Assembly: GCA_943369485.1 (NCBI GenBank)
Contig: CALRNH020000006.1
Span: 124,001 to 188,000, forward strand
Direction: 5' to 3'
Length of the DNA stretch: 64,000 nucleotides
Source: ATX-6F1 sp943369485
GTDB lineage: Bacteria > Cyanobacteriota > Cyanobacteriia > PCC-6307 > Cyanobiaceae
Position 1 is the first letter of the stretch. The number at the start of each line of letters is the position of its first letter. Of this stretch, positions 40,708 to 48,957 are shown piece by piece. A program made the position numbers and the translations under genes. Below the pieces are notes generated by a model. The model searched no databases. It was not told where the DNA came from and saw nothing but the letters and a program-made list of their open reading frames with translations.

Positions 40708-41562
40708 GTGCCCATGGGCCCCCTGCGGATCCTGATCAGCAACGATGACGGGGTCTTCGCCGATGGCCTCCGCGCCCTGGCGGCCGAGGCGGCCTCCCGG
40801 GGGCATCGGGTCACGGTGGTCTGCCCCGACCAGGAACGCTCCGCCACCGGCCATGGGCTCACCCTGCAGACGCCGTTGCGGGCGGAGCGGGCCGACGAGC
40901 TGTTCGCCCCCGGGGTGCGGGCCTGGGCCTGCAGCGGCACCCCCTCCGACTGCGTCAAGCTCGCACTGTCCAGCCTGCTGGAGGAGCCGCCGGATCTGGT
41001 GCTCTCGGGCATCAACCACGGCCCCAACCTGGGTACCGATGTGTTTTATTCCGGCACTGTCTCGGCGGCCATGGAGGGCAGCCTCGACGGGCTGCCTGCC
41101 CTGGCGGTGAGCAGTGCCTGCTTTCAGTGGCGCCAGTTCGAGCCCGCCGCACGCCTGGCCCTGGACGTGAGCGAGCAGGTGTTGGCGGGGGGCTGGCCTG
41201 AGGGTTTGCTGCTCAACCTCAATGTTCCGGCCCTGCCGGAGGGCGCGATCGCGCCGCTGCGCTGGTGTCGTCCGGGGGTGCGCCGTTACGTCGACCAGTT
41301 CGACCGCCGCAGCGACCCCCGCGGCCGCACCTACTACTGGCTGGCGGGGGAGGTGGTGAATGATCTGGAGTCGGCCGGCGCCGGTCCCCACGACTGGCCC
41401 ACGGATGTGGCCCAGGTGCACGCTGGCGGGGCGGCCCTCACGCCGCTGCAGCCGGAGCTGTTCTGGAGAGGAGGCCTGGAGGCCTTGCCGGCCCTGCCCG
41501 AGGGGTTCTCCGCTGATGGTTCCGGGCCCCTGCCGGGACCGGGCCTTCAGCGGGGTCGGTAG
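40708..41562 (+). CDS. surE: 5'/3'-nucleotidase SurE
   Basis: Metal-dependent nucleotidase/phosphatase acting on nucleoside monophosphates. The 284-residue protein has the metal-binding ISNDDGVFADGLRAL at residues 10-24, CPDQERSATGHGLTL and VLSGINHGPNLGTDVFYSGT, all conserved. The start is GTG at 40708 or ATG two codons later. It diverges from pheS and overlaps the convergent DUF3611 gene by 16 bases at its 3' end. Confidence 0.94.
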   Translation: MPMGPLRILISNDDGVFADGLRALAAEAASRGHRVTVVCPDQERSATGHGLTLQTPLRAERADELFAPGVRAWACSGTPSDCVKLALSSLLEEPPDLVLSGINHGPNLGTDVFYSGTVSAAMEGSLDGLPALAVSSACFQWRQFEPAARLALDVSEQVLAGGWPEGLLLNLNVPALPEGAIAPLRWCRPGVRRYVDQFDRRSDPRGRTYYWLAGEVVNDLESAGAGPHDWPTDVAQVHAGGAALTPLQPELFWRGGLEALPALPEGFSADGSGPLPGPGLQRGR

Positions 41563-42128
41563 ACCCGCTGCAGCAGCCAGAGGCTGATGATCAGCCCCAG
41601 CAGGTGGGCGAACAGCACCTGGGTGTTGCTGAGCACCGCGAGCATTTCGATCGAGGTGATCGGCAGCCCCACCACCCGGCCGCCGGCGCCGGGTACCCCC
41701 TGCATCTGGGCGCCGAAGAAGCCCGGCACCTGCTGGGAGGCCTGCACGAACAGGCTGCCGGCCAGGGCCTGGTAGCCCACCGCCGCCAGGGTGAGACCGA
41801 TCAGATCCGCCAGCAGTCCCCGCTTGATCAGCCGGGCCGTTTCGCCTTTCGAGGGGTGGGCGGGGCTGGCCAGGGCGCGGCCGCAGAGCACCACCAGCCA
41901 GCCCTGCCAGAGGCTCCAGAGCAGCACGAAGAACGAAATCGTGGTGAGTGAGAGCCCCGGGCCCAGCCCCAGGGCCCGGGAGGAATTGGCCGCCATCTGA
42001 CCGCCGATGTTGTTGAAGATCAGCACCCCCACCACCACGATCCCCAGGGCAAGCTGAATCCAGAAGCGCACCCAGCCCACGCGCCGCAGGGCGGCGGAGA
42101 TCTGAAGCAGATCCAGGCGATCGGCCAT
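41547..42128 (-). CDS. DUF3611 family membrane protein
   Basis: A 193-residue integral membrane protein with four hydrophobic segments: near 20-42 (VRFWIQLALGIVVVGVLIFN), 62-86 (LTTISFFVLLWSLWQGWLVV), 105-127 (LLADLIGLTLAAVGYQAL) and 165-190 (VLFAHLLGLIISLWLLQRVY). The family is found in cyanobacteria and plastids and has no proven function. It ends MxVYRPR-like at the overlap with surE and diverges from ribF with about 80 bases between starts. Confidence 0.8.
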   Translation of the reverse strand: MADRLDLLQISAALRRVGWVRFWIQLALGIVVVGVLIFNNIGGQMAANSSRALGLGPGLSLTTISFFVLLWSLWQGWLVVLCGRALASPAHPSKGETARLIKRGLLADLIGLTLAAVGYQALAGSLFVQASQQVPGFFGAQMQGVPGAGGRVVGLPITSIEMLAVLSNTQVLFAHLLGLIISLWLLQRVYRPR

Positions 42129-42209
42129 GGGGATGGGGCGGGGCGTCGGGGAGTCAGTGTCTCAAACTTGCCATGGGAGGATCGATCGGGCGAGGAACAC
42201 CCCCCTGAT

Positions 42210-43265
42210 TTGATACCGCTGCGATCGCCCCAGGAGGCCCGTCGGCCCACGGCGGTGGCCCTCGGCAGCTTCGACGGACTGCACCGGGGCCACCGGCGGG
42301 TGATCGAGGCGGTCACCAACTGGCGGCCGACCCAGGAAGGGCCGCAGACAGAGACCCAGGAAGGGCCTCCTCCGGTGAAAACCGTGGCCAGCTTCTGGCC
42401 CCACCCCCGGGAGGTGCTCTACGGCGACACCCGGCTGCGCCTGGACCTGCCGGTGGAGAAGCTCCGCCTGCTGGAACCGCTGGGCATCGAGCAACTGGTG
42501 CTGGTGCCGTTCGATCGCGCCCTGGCGGCCTTGAGTCCGGCCGCCTTCGTGGAGCAGGTGCTGGTGGGTCAGCTGCAGGCCCGGGTGGTGGCTGTGGGGG
42601 AGAACTTCCGCTTCGGTGCCGGCCGCTGCGGCGATACCGCTGAGCTGGCGGCCCTCGGTGCCCGCCACGGAATCGACGTGCGGGTGCTGCCGATGCTCCA
42701 GGACAACGGCGAGCGTTTCAGCAGCAGCCGCATCCGCAAGGCCCTGGCCATGGGTGATCTGGAGGAGGCCACGCGGCTGCTGGAGCGGCCCTACCGCTTC
42801 AGTGGCCGGGTGGTGCGGGGCCGCGGCCTGGGCCGGGAGATCGGCTGGCCCACGGCCAACCTGCAGGTGGACGGCCGCAAGTTTCTGCCCCTGGAGGGGG
42901 TCTATGCCGCATTCGCGCAGCTGGATGACGGGCCGCCGCTGGCGGCGGTGATGAACCTCGGTCCCCAGCCCACCGTGGACCCCATGGCCCCCTCGGCGGT
43001 GGAGGTGCACCTGCTCGATCGTCAGTTGGAGCTGGAGGGCCGTGAACTGGTGGTCGAACCGCTGGCCCTGCTGCGCCGTCAGCAGCGCTTTTCCGACCTG
43101 GAAGCCCTCAGTGCCCAGATCGCCCGTGACGCCCAGCAGGCCCGTGAGCTCACCGGCGCCCGTGGGGCCCCGGCGAGTGTTGGCCTCGGTTCAGGCGGCG
43201 GGGTAGGCGTTGGTGAGACCCCAGACGATGAAGGCACCGATGCCCCCCAGCAGCAGAATCCCTGA
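42210..43265 (+). CDS. ribF: Bifunctional riboflavin kinase / FAD synthetase
   Basis: RibF makes FMN and then FAD. The N-terminal nucleotidyltransferase domain has TAVALGSFDGLHRGHRRVIE and VAVGENFRFGAGRCGD plus FSSSRIRKALAMGD. The C-terminal riboflavin kinase domain has GREIGWPTANLQVDG and VYAAFAQLDDG. I take TTG at 42210 (MIPLRSPQEARRPTAVALG), similar to relatives; another in-frame TTG at 42168 is possible. The final 30 residues are Gly/Ala/Pro-rich and lie antisense to a small membrane protein gene. Confidence 0.91.
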   Translation: MIPLRSPQEARRPTAVALGSFDGLHRGHRRVIEAVTNWRPTQEGPQTETQEGPPPVKTVASFWPHPREVLYGDTRLRLDLPVEKLRLLEPLGIEQLVLVPFDRALAALSPAAFVEQVLVGQLQARVVAVGENFRFGAGRCGDTAELAALGARHGIDVRVLPMLQDNGERFSSSRIRKALAMGDLEEATRLLERPYRFSGRVVRGRGLGREIGWPTANLQVDGRKFLPLEGVYAAFAQLDDGPPLAAVMNLGPQPTVDPMAPSAVEVHLLDRQLELEGRELVVEPLALLRRQQRFSDLEALSAQIARDAQQARELTGARGAPASVGLGSGGGVGVGETPDDEGTDAPQQQNP

Positions 43266-43325
43266 GATCAGCACCAGCATCGGGTTTTCCGCTTCTCCCT
43301 GAGCCATGGCTGCCTGACCGCTCAT
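43191..43325 (-). CDS. 44-residue single-span membrane protein
   Basis: ATG at 43325, stop at 43191. The product has a polar N-terminus (MSGQAAMAQGEAENP), one long hydrophobic helix (MLVLISGILLLGGIGAFIVW) and the tail GLTNAYPAA. Size and layout are those of small thylakoid subunits of photosystem, NDH or cytochrome complexes, but I cannot match it to one. A second ATG at codon 7 is possible. It overlaps the last 75 bases of ribF on the other strand and diverges from thiE. Confidence 0.6.
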   Translation of the reverse strand: MSGQAAMAQGEAENPMLVLISGILLLGGIGAFIVWGLTNAYPAA

Positions 43326-43383
43326 ACTCGCGCCACCCTAGGCAGCCCCATCCGCCCGCTTCGCCATCTCCAACACCAAGTCG

Positions 43384-44469
43384 ATGGAGTCTTCGCCCCA
43401 GGAACCTCTCAATGCCGGCCGCTCGGCCGATCGGCCAGCTGAGGCGGGCCGATCGGCGATCGCCCGGTTGCTGGACGCCAACCTGGACCGGGCTCGGGAG
43501 GGCCTGCGGGTGATCGAGGACTGGTGCCGCTTCGGCCTGGGCCGCGACGATCTGGTGGCCCGCACCAAGGACCTGCGCCAGCGGCTGGGGCTGCTGCATG
43601 AGGACCGCTTCAAGCAGGCGCGTCACACCGCCTCTGATCCGGCCGCCGGCCTGGGCCATCCCGCCCAGGAGTCGCGGCGGGCACCCTCCCAGGTGGTGGC
43701 GGCCAACTGCGCTCGGGTGCAGGAGGCCCTGCGGGTGCTCGAGGAATTCGGGCGCAGTGAGGCACCCGAACTGGCCCGCCAGGCCGCCTCCGGGCGCTAC
43801 GCCCTCTATGACCTGGAGCTGGCCGTGCTCAGGGCCAGCCAGGGCGGCCACGAGCGGCGGAAGCAACTTGCCCAGTGCCGGCTCTACCTGATCACCAGCC
43901 CCTCGCCCCGTCTGGAGGCCACCGTGGCCGCCGCCCTGGAGGCGGGGGTGCGCCTGGTGCAGTACCGCAGCAAGGACGCAGCCGATGGCGAGCGTTGGCG
44001 GCAGGCACGCGCTCTGCGCCAGCTCTGTGCCCGACACGGGGCCCTGTTCATCGTCAATGACCGTGTCGACCTGGCCCTGGCGCTCGATGCCGACGGGGTG
44101 CATCTGGGCCAGGGGGATCTGCCGCCCGCCGTGGCCCGCCAGCTGCTGGGGCCGGAGCGCCTGATCGGCCGCAGCACCGGTGAGCTGGCCCAGCTGCACC
44201 AGGCGGTGGCCGACGGCTGCGACTACGTGGGGGTGGGGCCGGTCAACGCCACTCCCACCAAACCGGGTCGGGAGCCCGTCGGACTTGCCTACGTGAGCCA
44301 GGCGGCGAGCGAATCGCCGATTCCCTTCTTCGCCATCGGCGGCATCGAACTGGGCACCCTGGCTGAGGTGCTGGCGGCGGGGGCCCAGCGGGTGGCCGTG
44401 GTGCGGGCGATCACAGAGGCCGCCGACCCTGCCCAGGCCAGCCGGGAGCTGCTGGAGGCTCTGGCATGA
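43384..44469 (+). CDS. thiE: Thiamine-phosphate synthase with N-terminal extension
   Basis: ThiE couples HMP-pyrophosphate and thiazole phosphate to thiamine phosphate. The C-terminal 200 residues are the TIM barrel: RLYLITSP, VRLVQYRSKDA, ALFIVNDRVDLALALDADGV, HLGQGDLPP and VGVGPVNATPTKPGREPVG. The N-terminal 155 residues form a helical domain (ANLDRAREGLRVIEDWCRFG, CARVQEALRVLEEFGRSEAP) typical of cyanobacterial ThiE. It overlaps thiS by four bases (ATGA). Confidence 0.94.
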   Translation: MESSPQEPLNAGRSADRPAEAGRSAIARLLDANLDRAREGLRVIEDWCRFGLGRDDLVARTKDLRQRLGLLHEDRFKQARHTASDPAAGLGHPAQESRRAPSQVVAANCARVQEALRVLEEFGRSEAPELARQAASGRYALYDLELAVLRASQGGHERRKQLAQCRLYLITSPSPRLEATVAAALEAGVRLVQYRSKDAADGERWRQARALRQLCARHGALFIVNDRVDLALALDADGVHLGQGDLPPAVARQLLGPERLIGRSTGELAQLHQAVADGCDYVGVGPVNATPTKPGREPVGLAYVSQAASESPIPFFAIGGIELGTLAEVLAAGAQRVAVVRAITEAADPAQASRELLEALA

Positions 44470-44711
44470 GCGGACCGGAAACGATCGCGGTGGTGCTGAA
44501 CGGCGAAGGCCGTTCCTGCCCCGCGGGCCTGGATCTGGAGGCGGCCCTGCGCCACTTCGGCTACGAGCCGCGGCTGGTGGTGGTCGAGTTCAATGGTGCG
44601 ATCCTCTCGCGCTCCCTCTGGCCGGATCAGCCGGTACGGGAAGCCGATGGGCTCGAGGTGGTCACCATTGTTGGAGGGGGGTTTCTAGAGTCTTGCTCAT
44701 CCTTCAGGTGA
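44466..44711 (+). CDS. thiS: Sulfur carrier protein ThiS, with unusual C-terminal extension
   Basis: ThiS is a ubiquitin-like protein that carries sulfur as a C-terminal thiocarboxylate for thiazole synthesis. The fold is recognisable: AVVLNGEGRSCPAGLDLEAA, LVVVEFNGAILSRSLWPDQP and EADGLEVVTIVGGG. Family members normally end at Gly-Gly; here nine more residues (FLESCSSFR) follow. The codons there are a run of six G; with one G fewer the protein would end GGGF at TAG. So either the tail is trimmed or the length of the G run matters. Confidence 0.85.
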   Translation: MSGPETIAVVLNGEGRSCPAGLDLEAALRHFGYEPRLVVVEFNGAILSRSLWPDQPVREADGLEVVTIVGGGFLESCSSFR

Positions 44712-45664
44712 CAGCGTTGTCCCCTTCACGGCGTTTCCTGATCCTCCGTCGTCTCTGCGGCACCCTGCTCGTGCCGGTCTTTCTGCTCGGACTGCTGCTG
44801 GCGGCACCGGCGCCCTCCCAGGCGGCCAGCGGCGGACGCATCGGTGGCGGCAGCTTCCGCTCGGCCCCCTCGATGCCCCGCAGCTATGGCGGTGGAGGAG
44901 GTGGTTACCGGGGTGGCTATGGCGGGGGGTACGGGGGTGGCATCGGTTTCCCCTTCCTGATCCCGATCTTCGGCTTCGGTGGCGGTGGCCTGTTCGGCTT
45001 TCTGATCCTGATGGCGATCGTGGGCGTGATCGCCAACGCCCTGCGCGGGGGCTCCGGAGCCCTGATGGGAGGCGATGGCGGAGCCATCGAAGCCCCCCGC
45101 CGCGATGGTCCGGTGTCGATCGCCCAGCTGCAGGTGGGCCTGCTGGCCTCGGCCCGGGAGCTTCAGCAGGATCTGCGCCGCCTGGCGGGCAGTGCCGACA
45201 CCGGCTCCAGCGGTGGCCTGCAGAGGGTCCTTCAGGACACCACTTTGGCCATGCTGCGTCAGCCCGATCTCTGGGTCTACGCCAACGGAGAACTGGGCCA
45301 GGTGGCCTTTGCCGCCGCCGAGTCCACCTTCAACCGCCTGTCGATGACCGAGCGCAGCAAGTTGCGCAGCGAGGTCACCTCCAACGTCTCCGGCCAGCGT
45401 CAGAACTCCCCCACCACGGTGGTCGGCAATGCTGATGCCACCAGTGATTTCATCGCCATCACGCTGCTGGTGGCCAGCCGGGGGCGCATTCCGCTCAAGG
45501 CCGTGACCAGCGCTGATGAGCTGCGCGAGGCCCTGCGGGTGCTCGGTTCGGTGCCCTCGGCCGATCTGCTTGCGCTGGAAGTGATCTGGCAGCCGGAGGG
45601 AGAGGGTGAAGTGCTCAGCACCGAGGAACTGCTCACCGCCTACCCCCAGCTCCAGCACCTCTGA
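44708..45664 (+). CDS. DUF1517 family membrane protein
   Basis: A 318-residue protein. A signal-like segment (LCGTLLVPVFLLGLLLAAP) is followed by a Gly/Tyr/Ser-rich stretch (PRSYGGGGGGYRGGYGGGYG), a second hydrophobic region (GFPFLIPIFGFGGGGLFGFL), and a soluble C-terminal domain with LQVGLLASARELQQDLRRLA and DFIAITLLVASRGRIPLKAV. The last is typical of the DUF1517 family shared by cyanobacteria and plastids. I start at GTG 44708, which overlaps the thiS stop by four bases; TTG 44693 is an alternative. Confidence 0.85.
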   Translation: MTALSPSRRFLILRRLCGTLLVPVFLLGLLLAAPAPSQAASGGRIGGGSFRSAPSMPRSYGGGGGGYRGGYGGGYGGGIGFPFLIPIFGFGGGGLFGFLILMAIVGVIANALRGGSGALMGGDGGAIEAPRRDGPVSIAQLQVGLLASARELQQDLRRLAGSADTGSSGGLQRVLQDTTLAMLRQPDLWVYANGELGQVAFAAAESTFNRLSMTERSKLRSEVTSNVSGQRQNSPTTVVGNADATSDFIAITLLVASRGRIPLKAVTSADELREALRVLGSVPSADLLALEVIWQPEGEGEVLSTEELLTAYPQLQHL

Positions 45665-45722
45665 GCCCCTTGCGGGAGGGTGCGACGAGCCGCACACTGC
45701 GCTCCAGTTCCAGCCTCCAGGG

Positions 45723-45881
45723 ATGGCCTCGCGACCGGTCCAATGGGTGAACACACCGGTGCTGGTTGAGGCTCTCCATCGCTACGAACTGGGTCTGCTG
45801 CCCCTGTCCATGCGCCGCTGGGTGGAGACACTGCTGGAACTTCCCCCCAGCCGCTCCTCCTGCTTAGAGCGCCTGCTCTGA
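45723..45881 (+). CDS. Possible 52-residue soluble protein
   Basis: From ATG 45723 the frame reads MASRPVQWVNTPVLVEALHR and YELGLLPLSMRRWVETLLEL then PPSRSSCLERLL, an amphipathic helical sequence with believable codon use. AGGG lies immediately before the ATG, too close for a good ribosome site. It follows the DUF1517 gene by 58 bases and overlaps the 3' end of larB by 18 bases. No family is recognised. Confidence 0.45.
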   Translation: MASRPVQWVNTPVLVEALHRYELGLLPLSMRRWVETLLELPPSRSSCLERLL

Positions 45882-46604
45882 GCCCCCCTGAGGCGTCCCT
45901 CTGAGCATGCGCAGGGCCGCCATGGCGGCCCCGTAGCCGTTGTCGATGTTCACCACGAGCAACCCCGGTGCGCAGCTGGCGAGCATCCCCTGCAGGGCCG
46001 CATGGCCCCCTTCACTCACCCCATAGCCCACCGACACCGGCACGGCGATCACCGGCTGGGGCACCAGCCCCGCCAGCACCGTGGGCAAGGCCCCCTCCAT
46101 GCCGGCGCAGGCGATCAGCACCCTGGCGCGTCGCAACTGCTCCAAGCGACCCAGCAGCCGGTGCAGCCCGGCCACGCCCACATCCACCAGCAGGGTGCTG
46201 GCCACTCCGGAGCAGGTCAGGGCCAGGGCGGCCTCCTCGGCCACCACCAGGTCGCTGGTGCCGCCGGTCAGGATCGTCACGGCGGGCGGCCCCGACGGTT
46301 CCTCCAGGGGCCCCTGGGTGAGGCAGCGGCTCTGGGGGTGATGGCGACTGGCGGGGGCCAGCTCCAGCACCGCTGCCGCCTTGGCCGGATCCACCCGGGT
46401 CACCAGGGCTGACTGGCCCAGCTGTTCAAGGCGCCCGAGGATGGCGGCGATCTGTTCGGCGCTCTTGTGGGCCCCCCAGATCGCCTCGGCCATGCCCAGC
46501 CGCTGGCGGCGGTCCAGGTCAAGCTGCACCAGACCCTCGATCGTGCCATCGAGACCCTCAAGGGCCCCGCGCCCTTCATGACCGTGCCCCCGGGTGAGCG
46601 TCAT
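45864..46604 (-). CDS. larB: Nickel pincer cofactor biosynthesis protein LarB
   Basis: LarB carboxylates and hydrolyses nicotinic acid adenine dinucleotide, the first step of the nickel-pincer cofactor. The 246-residue protein has AEAIWGAHKSAEQIAAIL near residue 38, then the AIR-carboxylase-like domain with VTILTGGTSDLVVAEEAALA, VLIACAGMEGALPTVLAGLV and PVIAVPVSVGYGVSEGG. The upstream gene's stop overlaps its start by four bases. larC and larE are not in the window. It is the last gene of the era-larB run. Confidence 0.9.
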   Translation of the reverse strand: MTLTRGHGHEGRGALEGLDGTIEGLVQLDLDRRQRLGMAEAIWGAHKSAEQIAAILGRLEQLGQSALVTRVDPAKAAAVLELAPASRHHPQSRCLTQGPLEEPSGPPAVTILTGGTSDLVVAEEAALALTCSGVASTLLVDVGVAGLHRLLGRLEQLRRARVLIACAGMEGALPTVLAGLVPQPVIAVPVSVGYGVSEGGHAALQGMLASCAPGLLVVNIDNGYGAAMAALRMLRGTPQGGSEQAL

Positions 46605-47140
46605 GGCAACGCCCTGGTGGCGGGCTCCTCGAGCCGCTCGGGCACCAGCTCAGCGCTCGAAACGATCGGGAAAGGGTTGGTGGGCTCCCCACGGCTGGCG
46701 GGTTGACCGCCGGCGGGATCGTCCGCCCCCAGGCATTGGCGGGCGGCAGTTTCGAAGCGCTCCTGCACGCGATCGAGGCTGGCGGCAGGGATCGCTTTCC
46801 AGTCGCTGCGGCTGGCCCAGCCGATCAGCAGCACCCCTTCCTGCCGCTCCCGATCCCAGAACAGCTGGCGGCCGCGGTAACCGCGCTGCTGGGCGAGCCA
46901 GGGTTCCCAGCTGGAAGCTTCGGCCTGGAGCCAGCAGGGCCGCGCCGCGGCGGGCACCCGCAGGCGCAGGGTTTCGATCGCTTGCGCCTGCTCGATCTGC
47001 AGAGCCCTGGGGCCGCTGGCGGCCACGGGTTGGGGTTGAAGCAGCGCCAGGGGAAGCGCCACCAGGGCGGCCAGCAGCCCAGCCAGGCCGAGAGGGAGCC
47101 ACGATGAGGCAGAAGGAAGGCGGGGCCGCGCTCTGGCCAT
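46601..47140 (-). CDS. Exported or membrane-anchored hypothetical protein
   Basis: A 179-residue protein with an N-terminal hydrophobic segment (WLPLGLAGLLAALVALPLAL, residues 14-34) that is probably an anchor or signal. The rest includes IETLRLRVPAAARPCWLQAE, RQLFWDRERQEGVLLIGWAS and AIPAASLDRVQERFETAARQ and matches no family I can name, though the layout is familiar from picocyanobacteria. It sits five bases after ispF and overlaps larB by four, so it is co-transcribed with both. Confidence 0.65.
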   Translation of the reverse strand: MARARPRLPSASSWLPLGLAGLLAALVALPLALLQPQPVAASGPRALQIEQAQAIETLRLRVPAAARPCWLQAEASSWEPWLAQQRGYRGRQLFWDRERQEGVLLIGWASRSDWKAIPAASLDRVQERFETAARQCLGADDPAGGQPASRGEPTNPFPIVSSAELVPERLEEPATRALP

Positions 47141-47145
47141 GGGGA

Positions 47146-47631
47146 TCAGGGTTTGTGCAGGAGCGCGACAGCGTGGCAGGCAATGCCCTCTTCGCGGCCC
47201 GTGGGACCGAGCCGTTCGTTGGTGGTGGCTTTGATCCCCACCTGCTCGGGCTCCACCCCAAGGGCGATGGCAATGGCGCTGCGCATGGCCGCGATGTGGG
47301 GCTTGAGTTTCGGGCGCTCGGCCACCACCACCGTATCGAGATTCGTCACCTGCCAGCCCCGCTCCCGCACCAGGGCGATCACCTGCTCCAGCAGCTTCAG
47401 GCTGTCAGCTCCCTTCCAGCGCGGGTCGTCGGGGGGAAAGTGCAGGCCGATGTCCCCGAGGCTGAGGGCCCCCAGCAGGGCATCGATCAGGGCGTGCACC
47501 AGCACGTCGGCGTCGCTGTGACCATCGAGCCCAAGGCCATCGGGGTGCTCCAGCCGCACCCCCCCCAGGATCAGCGGCCGACCCGGCACCAGCCGGTGGA
47601 TGTCGTATCCGTTACCGATACGCAGCTGCAT
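47146..47631 (-). CDS. ispF: 2-C-methyl-D-erythritol 2,4-cyclodiphosphate synthase
   Basis: IspF closes the cyclodiphosphate ring in the MEP isoprenoid pathway, which feeds carotenoid and phytol synthesis. The 161-residue protein has GNGYDIHRLVPGRPL with the zinc ligands Asp9 and His11, GHSDADVLVHALIDALLGAL with the third His ligand, and the closing KATTNERLGPTGREEGIA. It lies between trmD (25 bases upstream) and the hypothetical gene, on the same strand. Confidence 0.96.
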   Translation of the reverse strand: MQLRIGNGYDIHRLVPGRPLILGGVRLEHPDGLGLDGHSDADVLVHALIDALLGALSLGDIGLHFPPDDPRWKGADSLKLLEQVIALVRERGWQVTNLDTVVVAERPKLKPHIAAMRSAIAIALGVEPEQVGIKATTNERLGPTGREEGIACHAVALLHKP

Positions 47632-47656
47632 GGGGTCGTTCGCGGTTCGCTTCGGC

Positions 47657-48367
47657 TCAGTCTTTCAGCCCCTGCTGCTCCAGCCAGCGGGCATGGAGGT
47701 CGGGGCGCCGCTCGGCGGTGCGTTGCTGCTGCTGCTCAAAGCGCCAGCGGGCGATGGCGCCGTGGTCGCCGCTGCGCAGCACCTGGGGCACCTCCTGCCC
47801 CCGGAAGCTGGCGGGGCGCGTGTAGTGGGGATGCTCCAGCAACAGGGCGCTGTGGCTTTCCTGCTCCAGGGACTGCGCGGTGCCCACGGTGCCCGGCAGC
47901 AGCCGCACGACCCCGTTGATCACCACCATCGCCGGCAGCTCGCCGCCGGTGAGCACGAAGTCCCCGATCGAGACCTCCTCATCGGCCAGGGAGCGGATGC
48001 GCTCATCGAAGCCCTCGTAGTGGCCGCAGAGCAGCACCAGCTGGTCGTGGTCGGTGGCCCAGCGTTGCAGGTCGGCCTGCTGCAGGGGTCGGCCCTGGGG
48101 GCTCATCAGCAACATCCGCCGCCGCGGCAGCACAGGAATCGACTCCACCGCCGCGTACACGGGTTCAGGCTTGAGCACCATGCCGGCGCCGCCGCCGTAG
48201 GGCTCATCGTCCACCTTGTGGTAGCGGTCTGTTGCGAAATCACGGGGGTTGTGGGTGTGCAGCTCGGCGATGCCTGCGGCAAAGGCCCGGCCGATCACAC
48301 CGAGGCTGCGCAGGGGTGCGAAGGCCTCGGGGGCCAGGCTGACCACATCGAGCCTGAGGCCGCTCAT
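47657..48367 (-). CDS. trmD: tRNA (guanine-37-N1)-methyltransferase
   Basis: TrmD methylates G37 next to the anticodon and prevents frameshifting. The 236-residue SPOUT-fold protein has YGGGAGMVLKPEPVYAAVES, the knot LVLLCGHYEGFDERIRSLAD and IGDFVLTGGELPAMVVINGV. The Asp of the catalytic loop lies in that region. The C-terminal domain ends WLEQQGLKD. Its ATG overlaps the stop of the lyase-like gene by four bases. Confidence 0.95.
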   Translation of the reverse strand: MSGLRLDVVSLAPEAFAPLRSLGVIGRAFAAGIAELHTHNPRDFATDRYHKVDDEPYGGGAGMVLKPEPVYAAVESIPVLPRRRMLLMSPQGRPLQQADLQRWATDHDQLVLLCGHYEGFDERIRSLADEEVSIGDFVLTGGELPAMVVINGVVRLLPGTVGTAQSLEQESHSALLLEHPHYTRPASFRGQEVPQVLRSGDHGAIARWRFEQQQQRTAERRPDLHARWLEQQGLKD

Positions 48368-48891
48368 GCCTCCTGGGCAGGGGGGCGCGCGACGCGGCGG
48401 ATTTCGGAGCTGAAGCTGGCGTCGCTGGGGCGCCCATCGGCGAACCGCTCCACGGTGCTGCGCAGGCGCAGGTTGGGCTTGGTGAACCAGATCCGCTCGC
48501 GCAGCTCCCGCTCGCCCTGCTGCACCACCAGCTCGAGGCTGCCGTCGGGCCAGAGCTCCCAGGTGCCGCGCTGGTCGGTGGCGTCGGCGCTGGTCCCCGC
48601 CTGGAGGCCAGCGTCACGCTGGAGGTAGCCACTCTGAAAGCAGCCATCGGACTGAAAGCGCAGATGGCGTGCTGGCTGGCCCTTGGGGGTGAATGTCAGA
48701 GCGCCGAGATCACCTTCGCAGGCGCCGGCCTGCCACTCCACCCGCAGCTCGCCGCGCTCGCTGGCGTGCCAGCTGTCATCGCCGCCCCTGGCCAGGGCGA
48801 AGCGGCTGCGCAGGCTCATCCATTCGCCGGCGCAGAACGTCAGAAAGCCCGCCAGATCCTTGGGCGGAAACGGAGCGCTGCTGTCGGTCAA
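48364..48891 (-). CDS. Phycobiliprotein lyase-like protein (CpcS/CpeS family)
   Basis: A 175-residue lipocalin-like protein. FLTFCAGEWMSLRSRFALAR near residue 15 and RERIWFTKPNLRLRSTVERF with ASFSSEIRRV near the end follow the CpcS/CpeS/CpeU pattern of bilin lyases, which attach phycocyanobilin or phycoerythrobilin to cysteines of phycobiliproteins. Which bilin and which protein it serves cannot be told; no phycobiliprotein genes are in the window. It is coupled to trmD by a 4-base overlap and lies 66 bases after era. Confidence 0.78.
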   Translation of the reverse strand: MTDSSAPFPPKDLAGFLTFCAGEWMSLRSRFALARGGDDSWHASERGELRVEWQAGACEGDLGALTFTPKGQPARHLRFQSDGCFQSGYLQRDAGLQAGTSADATDQRGTWELWPDGSLELVVQQGERELRERIWFTKPNLRLRSTVERFADGRPSDASFSSEIRRVARPPAQEA

Positions 48892-48957
48892 GGGGGAAGG
48901 GCGAGGCTGTGAGCTGGCCCCATCCTCTCAGTCGCTGGCCGGGCTGGCCTGGAGCGC

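Noticed and set aside
44890..44945. Gly-codon repeats (GGTGGCTATGGC type) as a possible CRISPR or satellite
   Set aside because: They encode the Gly/Tyr-rich segment of the DUF1517 protein, which is typical of that family; the units are too short and irregular for CRISPR.
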